Part shown: positions 16,297-21,275 of the stretch, in pieces | Position numbering within the stretch: the first letter of the stretch is position 1 | How the letters are laid out: each line of letters opens with the position of its first letter | NCBI GenBank assembly: GCA_014378805.1 | Contig: JACMMY010000157.1 | Coordinates: 1 to 21,275 of the forward strand | Length of the DNA stretch: 21,275 bases | Direction: 5' to 3' | From: Moraxellaceae bacterium | GTDB taxonomy: Bacteria; Pseudomonadota; Gammaproteobacteria; Pseudomonadales; Moraxellaceae | Notes under the pieces: generated by a model | Databases searched by the model: none | What the model was told of the DNA's origin: nothing | What the model saw: only the letters and a program-made list of their open reading frames with translations | Program-made: the position numbers and the translations under genes

Positions 16297-16360
16297 TCAT
16301 CAGCGCATTATAAAGACAAAATTTTTACCCGATGGATTGACTATGCATAATCATCAGCGC
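16289..16360 (+). repeat. 18-bp direct repeat, 54-bp period, duplicating the pilV start
   Basis: ATGCATAATCATCAGCGC occurs at 16289-16306 and again at 16343-16360, identical over 18 bases. The 54-base offset keeps both copies in the pilV frame. The 36 bases between are AT-rich and show no inverted repeats. The first copy carries the fimT stop codon (GCATAA); the second supplies the conventional pilV leader. Confidence 0.95.
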
Positions 16361-16897
16361 GGAGTGGGTATGGTTGAAGTACTTGTCGCGATGCTCCTAT
16401 TGGGAATTGGTGTGCTTGGTTTTTCTATTTTGCAGGTACGTGCAGTCGAAGCGACAGGCGAAGCGTCGAATCGTTCTCAGGCCATGTTGATTTTACGCGG
16501 TTTGGCTGAAAATGTTCGAGTAAACAGAACTGCGCAAGCAAATTATCCAGCACTTGTCAGAAGCTATGTGAGTTTTGCTTCGGGCACTTCGGTCAGTAAG
16601 GATTGCGTAAGTCTGACTTATCCAAATTTATGCTTGGCCTCTGAAGTGGCAGATTACGATTCCTTTAAAGTTGCTCAGTCTGCCTTTAATCGAGGTATTC
16701 GGGTCACAATGAAGGATTGCCCTGGGGTCAGTGCAGCTCCTGTTAAACGTCAATGCTTGTTTGCTGCATGGGGTAAGACGACTCTTGATAACACCAATAC
16801 ATTGCCTGCCTCCACAACAGTAGTTTCCACTGATTGCATGTCGAGTGATGGGATTTATCAGCCCGAAGCAACATGCGTCATGATGGAGGCTTATTGA
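16289..16897 (+). CDS. pilV: Type IV pilus minor pilin PilV
   Basis: 202 residues from the first ATG, 184 from the second at 16343. Each ATG begins an identical six-codon stretch, MHNHQR, because of an 18-bp direct repeat. The prepilin cleavage site is G|VGMVEVLVAMLLLGIGVLGF, with Glu at mature position 5, so both starts give the same mature pilin with a 25- or a 7-residue leader. The shorter leader is more typical of the family. The first start overlaps the fimT stop by 8 bases, which would favour coupled translation, and neither has a strong ribosome site. The pattern SILQVRAVEATGEASNRSQA and a C-terminal region with several cysteines (MKDCPG, RQCLFAAWG, TDCMSSDG, ATCVMMEAY) are typical of PilV. 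It is a tip-complex minor pilin in the inner membrane before assembly. Confidence 0.9.
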   Translation: MHNHQRIIKTKFLPDGLTMHNHQRGVGMVEVLVAMLLLGIGVLGFSILQVRAVEATGEASNRSQAMLILRGLAENVRVNRTAQANYPALVRSYVSFASGTSVSKDCVSLTYPNLCLASEVADYDSFKVAQSAFNRGIRVTMKDCPGVSAAPVKRQCLFAAWGKTTLDNTNTLPASTTVVSTDCMSSDGIYQPEATCVMMEAY

Positions 16898-16898
16898 T

Positions 16899-17960
16899 AT
16901 GTTAAATTCATTCGTTGTACGCCCTACGCAAAGAACCAAATCATTGAATGCTATGAAACGCGCTCATGCGGGTTTTACCATTATTGAGTTGATGATTTCT
17001 ATCGTTTTGGGTTTGTTGCTTGTTGCGGCAGCAAGTCAACTGTTTTGGGGTGGTGTTGTGAGTGCACGTTTGCAGCAAGCAGCCGGAGATATGCAGGATA
17101 ATGGCATGTTTGGGCTTGATTATATTGCCAAAGACGTTCGCTTAGCCAATTATGGTAATGTCCTGAATCTCTCATTAAGCGATATTACGCCTTGGGGGGG
17201 TATTGTACTGACTACCACAAATTTGCCGCAGACAACACCGCTGTCATCGGGACTCATGACGCATAGTGGTGGAGAGACAGTCGGTACGGGTAATGAATGG
17301 ACGGGCGTGTCTAATGTGTCTCAAGCAGGTGCTGCTCAAGCAAGTGATCAGCTAACGATCCAGTATCAAGCCCCGGCGAATATGTCTAACTGTGAAGGTC
17401 AGGCTGTGTTAGCGGGTGATTTGGTTGTAGAGCGTTACTTCTTGCGTGAAGATGGGGTGAGTGCGGATTCTCAAATTAAAAACTTGGCACTTGCTTGTGA
17501 TGCGAACACACCTGCTGCAACGACAGGCGCAGTATCCGCGCAACCTGCCGCAATCACGGGTTTTGGTGGTGCGGGGCAGATCATCATGTCGCGAGTAGAT
17601 CAGTTTCATATCGTATTAGGTGCGCAGGATCTCGCGGGTAACATGAGCTATTACACGGTTGCGCAATACAACACGGCAGCTGCCGCCGCTCGTGCGGGTG
17701 CAGCGGCAGTTGTCGGTCCCCCAGCTGTTCCTGCACGTGCAGCAACTGTGGCGCCGCGCATTGTGTCTATTCAGATTTCTGCATTAGTTCGTTCCCTTGA
17801 TAATACCAATAGTGCGCTTATTGACCCGACTAGAAGTTTTACCCTGTTTGATCAGACTGTCACGCCAAACACAGCGACCGCGCCAAACACTAATCGCTTT
17901 GTACGTCAGGTTTATACCACGACAATTGCTTTACGCAATGCGCTAGGAGTTAACGTATGA
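16899..17960 (+). CDS. pilW: Type IV pilus minor pilin PilW
   Basis: 353 residues, in the usual PilW size range. The prepilin site is AHAG|FTIIELMISIVLGLLLVAAA, with Gly25 before the cut and Glu at mature position 5. A second ATG (codon 19, position 16953) would give a 7-residue leader. The segment SARLQQAAGDMQDNGMFGLD with YIAKDVRLANYG is the PilW signature region. At residues ~260-286 (bases ~17675-17755) there is an unusual Ala/Pro/Val-rich insert (TAAAAARAGAAAVVG, then PPAVPARAATVAP), probably a loop. It starts one base after pilV stops and overlaps pilX by four bases (ATGA), so the genes form one translationally coupled unit. Confidence 0.9.
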   Translation: MLNSFVVRPTQRTKSLNAMKRAHAGFTIIELMISIVLGLLLVAAASQLFWGGVVSARLQQAAGDMQDNGMFGLDYIAKDVRLANYGNVLNLSLSDITPWGGIVLTTTNLPQTTPLSSGLMTHSGGETVGTGNEWTGVSNVSQAGAAQASDQLTIQYQAPANMSNCEGQAVLAGDLVVERYFLREDGVSADSQIKNLALACDANTPAATTGAVSAQPAAITGFGGAGQIIMSRVDQFHIVLGAQDLAGNMSYYTVAQYNTAAAAARAGAAAVVGPPAVPARAATVAPRIVSIQISALVRSLDNTNSALIDPTRSFTLFDQTVTPNTATAPNTNRFVRQVYTTTIALRNALGVNV

Positions 17961-18769
17961 TTTCTCAATACTATACTTCGACTCAGTCTGAATTATATGC
18001 AAAAAACCAACGTGGATCGACTTTGATTGCAGTGCTTTTGATTTTGTTGGTTATTACAGTGCTTGGTGTCATGGCAATGCGTCAGGGACTGACAACTTTA
18101 GGCATTTCTACAAGTGCTCAAGTACGTCAGCTTTTGGTTCAGTCATCAGATACAGTGCTAAATACTTACTCAAATCTCGACATGAATGCAAGCGGTGCGT
18201 TGAGTTTGGCGACTGTGGTTGGTAGTGCGTTAAGTCCGGATAATCTTGGGCGTGAGCTGGTTTTTTGTTACCGGCCTACAAAAGCGGAAGTGTTTAATGC
18301 GACTATAAAGGCAAATACCATTCATGCGGGTACGGGTGATGCTAGTGTTGTCGATGATAGTGGTGGTGGTGGTTTTTGTAATTTGACGACTGACTTCGGT
18401 AGTGGACGTAACGCAGTTGTCACTCAAGTTGCGGTGTTGCAACCCACCACAGAAAGCACTGGTCGCCCTGGTGATGCGCTGGCTAGAGATACCTCTGTCA
18501 GCGAGAATAGTGGCTTGCCAAAAGGCCTAACGACACAGCAGCCCCTACGCATTATTTCTACGTCAATGCTGCCCAGTATGGCGACGGGTTCTCTTTCAGA
18601 CGTGCAAACAAATTGTCTGGAAGGGCGCATCAGCGATAATACTGATGAAGCAAACGCGAATAAAGAAACGATAACGGATTGCTTGGCACGCTATGGTGTT
18701 CCAGCGAATACACAAGTGCAGGAATACAACTTAAGTTCTGGTTTAACCCAGACTACCGCCGTAAATTAG
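17957..18769 (+). CDS. pilX: Type IV pilus assembly protein PilX
   Basis: 270 residues. The N-terminus has the PilX form: a 20-residue leader ending NQRG, then STLIAVLLILLVITVLGVMA and MRQGLTTLG. Position 5 of the predicted mature protein is alanine (Ala25), not glutamate, as is common in the PilX/GspK group thought to sit at the pilus tip. The soluble part contains a DDSGGGGFC glycine run near residue 135 and ends with polar, Thr/Asn-rich sequence (ANTQVQEYNLSSGLTQTTAVN). Its ATG overlaps the pilW stop. It is followed after 42 bases by pilY1, its usual partner. Confidence 0.86.
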   Translation: MISQYYTSTQSELYAKNQRGSTLIAVLLILLVITVLGVMAMRQGLTTLGISTSAQVRQLLVQSSDTVLNTYSNLDMNASGALSLATVVGSALSPDNLGRELVFCYRPTKAEVFNATIKANTIHAGTGDASVVDDSGGGGFCNLTTDFGSGRNAVVTQVAVLQPTTESTGRPGDALARDTSVSENSGLPKGLTTQQPLRIISTSMLPSMATGSLSDVQTNCLEGRISDNTDEANANKETITDCLARYGVPANTQVQEYNLSSGLTQTTAVN

Positions 18770-18811
18770 CATCAAGTCTAGGATAGACATTCGACTTTTG
18801 AGAGGTGTGAA

Positions 18812-21275
18812 ATGTTTAATCAACTCAGTCAATATACGCGATATCGTTACAGTCTTACGGTTGGAACGATCGTCATTGCACTGTCCGGATCGATTGTACA
18901 CGCAGCGCTACCTGGCGATTTGACGATCTATCGTAAAGGGACTGCAGGAAAAGTGACGTTGGTCATGATGCTGGATAACTCGGGTAGTATGGCAAGTGGT
19001 TCGCTTAATGAAGATTACGGATTAGCGAGCAATTGTACTTTATCCAATGATACCGCGACGACGAGTGCACCTTCTTATGTGCCTAAGTACTGTCCTGTTA
19101 CTAGAAGTACTTATAGCGCCTTAAGTGCAGCGGATCAAGTCCATGTCACTAATGGATGTATTGCAACAGGCAATACGGCTACGGCAACCTCGACTGTTAT
19201 TTACAAATGCTTTACGCGAATATATCGCGTTCAAGCAGGGATGTATGCGGCATTAGATGATGCGACTGTTTCTGATGATGCGGTGATGGGTGTTGGAACG
19301 TTCAATAATACGAGGTCAGGTAAAATTTTATATCCTGCGGCGGCACTTCGCCCAGTGGTTACCAATGGAACTGGAACGACAGGTCAACGTTATCTGCTCA
19401 AAAATGCGATTAATAGTGCATTTGCTGGTGGGACTACCATCGGTGCAACGCCGACAGCACCTGCATATGCGGAAGCTGCCGCTTATATGCTAGGGACAAC
19501 CACCGCAAATAACATTTCGCTGACATACCGTAAAGATGTTTATAGAAGAATAAATACGATTGTCGGCGCATATAACATGTGCTCCACGTTGAATAGTGCG
19601 CCCACATTAAATGTTGCAAGTAACGGAGCAGTATCGGTCAATAATCAAACGTGTAGTACATGGAGTTCTACGACCACCACGACCCAATATGCGAATTCAG
19701 GTGCGACGGCATATGATGGAACCTATACACAAACGATTTCAAATATTTCTTACATTATCTATTACAAGAATACCGTGGGGAGCTTCGCTGATCCAGATAG
19801 TGGTTTTGCGAACTCTATTGCAAGTTCAAAATCGGGTTCAAGCTATATTTCGCCCTTACCTGCCACTGCCGACCGCGCAAGTTGTAATGGTCAAGGGATT
19901 TACTTCTTAACCGACGGTGAGCCAAACGGCCCTGCCAATGATCAATTCAATGTCATGAAGGCGGCTCTAGGTTCCTCCGGATCAACATTTAGTTGCGCAA
20001 CTTCACCAATCACCCCTGCATCGCCCATTTTATCGAATACAGGTGCCACTAATACTTATCCAGCGTGGGATTGTATCGGAACATTTTCAAATGCCCTGTA
20101 CGGAAATACGACGACGCGAGCCAATGGCACAAAATTTGGAGATGGTGCGACTAATCCACAATATAGCAGCACTGCGACAGTTCCGGGCGCATCCATTCAA
20201 ACTGCGCTTGTGGGTTTTGGTGCAGTATTTGAAAATCTTAATAATACCGATCCAAGTAATGCCTGTGACTGGGGCGCGCGTGCTGGTGGCGCGGGTAGTG
20301 AGCTAAATTGTAGCACCAGTTACGGTGGTGGTGGTTTCTATCAGGCGGGTAGTGCGGCTGATGTAACACGGAGTATCAAGAAATTCCTCGAGGATTTGAT
20401 TCAGACCGACATTACTCCATTGGTCACGGGTGCGGCTGCAGTGCCAGTCGATGGCGTTGATCCTAATAGCTTTCAGCCTTACGCTTATATGCGAGTACTG
20501 ACACCAGATCCAGCATCAACATCAGCACTCATATGGGAAGGTAATCTGAAGAAATATAACGTCGCAAGCGGAACTCTGAAAAGCGCATCACCTTTGGCGA
20601 CGATTTTGAATGATGATGGGACCTTTGTGATGGATACTTCATCAACTCCAGCCGTTGCATCTACGACAGATCTCTGGAACTCAACAGGTGTTGCTGATGG
20701 TGGTATTACTTTGAAAGGCGGTGCCTTCTCCAAGGTGAGGATGCCGACATCGGGTGTATCACCACGTACTTTGCGCCCTTTATGGACGAACTATAATTCA
20801 TCGGGGAATGGCGAACTGTCACCGTCTTTTTCAAGTTCGTGTACTTCAGCCGTACCCTATTCTTGCGGTTCTGGTATGTTACGCATCCCTGCTGCACCAT
20901 CAGCTGCAGGAGAAACGTGGATTGATAGCTACATTACAACTAAGTTCAATGCGACTCCTCTAAGTAATATTGCGATGAGTACGCGCTTGACCCTGTTGAA
21001 TTATCTAGGTTATGTACAACCACTTTCACCATTACCTTCGACAGTGCCAGCACTTTCAGCACCGACAGTTAAAGCGAACTTTGCAACGGGTGGAATTATC
21101 CATTCTTTGCCAGTCCAAGTGACATATTCAGCAAACATCAATTCTGACGGTACACTTGCTGATGCACGGACAAGTTCAGTGCTTTATGGCACGATGGAAG
21201 GTGCACTCCATTTGGTTGCAGCAGGCAACGCAAGTGGATCAACATCGACTGATACTTCGGGTGGCGTAGAGCAAA
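18812..21275 (+). CDS. pilY1: Type IV pilus tip adhesin/regulator PilY1, 3' end outside window
   Basis: 821 codons are open from the ATG at 18812 to the window end with no stop; GAGAGG lies 6 bases before the ATG. A Sec signal peptide (SLTVGTIVIALSGSIVHA) is cut probably after Ala31. A von Willebrand A domain follows: VTLVMMLDNSGSM with the MIDAS residues Asp55-x-Ser57-x-Ser59, and FLTDGEPNG with Asp368. The domain is interrupted by a long Ser/Thr/Asn-rich insert with several cysteines (about residues 70-290). A helical DVTRSIKKFLEDLIQTDITP segment links to the start of the C-terminal beta-propeller region, seen as ANFATGGIIHSLPVQVTY and SSVLYGTMEGALHL near the edge. PilY1 sits at the pilus tip with the minor pilins and acts in adhesion, mechanosensing and extension. 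The calcium site of the propeller would be past the window. Confidence 0.92.
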   Translation, partial: MFNQLSQYTRYRYSLTVGTIVIALSGSIVHAALPGDLTIYRKGTAGKVTLVMMLDNSGSMASGSLNEDYGLASNCTLSNDTATTSAPSYVPKYCPVTRSTYSALSAADQVHVTNGCIATGNTATATSTVIYKCFTRIYRVQAGMYAALDDATVSDDAVMGVGTFNNTRSGKILYPAAALRPVVTNGTGTTGQRYLLKNAINSAFAGGTTIGATPTAPAYAEAAAYMLGTTTANNISLTYRKDVYRRINTIVGAYNMCSTLNSAPTLNVASNGAVSVNNQTCSTWSSTTTTTQYANSGATAYDGTYTQTISNISYIIYYKNTVGSFADPDSGFANSIASSKSGSSYISPLPATADRASCNGQGIYFLTDGEPNGPANDQFNVMKAALGSSGSTFSCATSPITPASPILSNTGATNTYPAWDCIGTFSNALYGNTTTRANGTKFGDGATNPQYSSTATVPGASIQTALVGFGAVFENLNNTDPSNACDWGARAGGAGSELNCSTSYGGGGFYQAGSAADVTRSIKKFLEDLIQTDITPLVTGAAAVPVDGVDPNSFQPYAYMRVLTPDPASTSALIWEGNLKKYNVASGTLKSASPLATILNDDGTFVMDTSSTPAVASTTDLWNSTGVADGGITLKGGAFSKVRMPTSGVSPRTLRPLWTNYNSSGNGELSPSFSSSCTSAVPYSCGSGMLRIPAAPSAAGETWIDSYITTKFNATPLSNIAMSTRLTLLNYLGYVQPLSPLPSTVPALSAPTVKANFATGGIIHSLPVQVTYSANINSDGTLADARTSSVLYGTMEGALHLVAAGNASGSTSTDTSGGVEQ

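Noticed and set aside
16307..16342. Insertion-sequence or MITE remnant between the 18-bp repeats
   Set aside because: The 36 bases have no terminal inverted repeats, and an 18-bp target duplication would be unusually long; a local duplication is simpler.

Overview
The window looks like a chromosomal segment from a member of the Moraxellaceae (gammaproteobacteria), close to Acinetobacter. This is inferred from three things seen in the sequence: the Acinetobacter-type SerB with a long N-terminal ACT region, the ribB-ribH-nusB-thiL-pgpA gene run, and a minor-pilin/PilY1 cluster of the Acinetobacter/Pseudomonas type. No rRNA, tRNA, insertion sequence, CRISPR array or phage gene was seen. No gene-free stretch exceeds 300 bases.

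Region 1 (1-4.5 kb). The 3' part of an OmpA-C-domain outer-membrane protein is followed by a strong terminator. It converges on a minus-strand molybdenum unit: TetR regulator, molybdopterin oxidoreductase, and then a remarkable scar. The first ~31 codons of a 7Fe-type ferredoxin (fdxA) run directly, out of frame, into the last ~68 codons of moaD, followed by an intact moaE. This looks like a deletion that fused fdxA to moaD, or an assembly join, and it leaves neither gene whole. A 9-bp inverted repeat sits in the oxidoreductase promoter, and a near copy of one half lies upstream of the TetR gene, so the regulator probably controls the oxidoreductase and itself.

Region 2 (4.6-12 kb, all minus strand) is housekeeping. 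glmU and glmS supply UDP-GlcNAc for the cell wall and lipopolysaccharide. Then comes ribBX (DHBP synthase with a degenerate GTP cyclohydrolase II-like domain), ribH, nusB, thiL and pgpA, tightly packed and partly overlapping, joining riboflavin, antitermination, thiamine and phospholipid functions.

Region 3 (12-15.5 kb) holds a small lipoprotein, an Smp/YtjB-like two-TM membrane protein transcribed divergently from serB (last step of serine synthesis), and a small conserved-looking protein of unknown function.

Region 4 (15.7-21.3 kb, plus strand) is a type IV pilus minor-pilin operon: fimT, pilV, pilW, pilX and the start of pilY1, which runs off the window. The genes overlap or nearly touch. 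The fimT/pilV boundary carries an 18-bp direct repeat spaced 54 bp apart that gives pilV two in-frame start codons. Together these products would prime pilus assembly, with PilY1 as tip adhesin and regulator.
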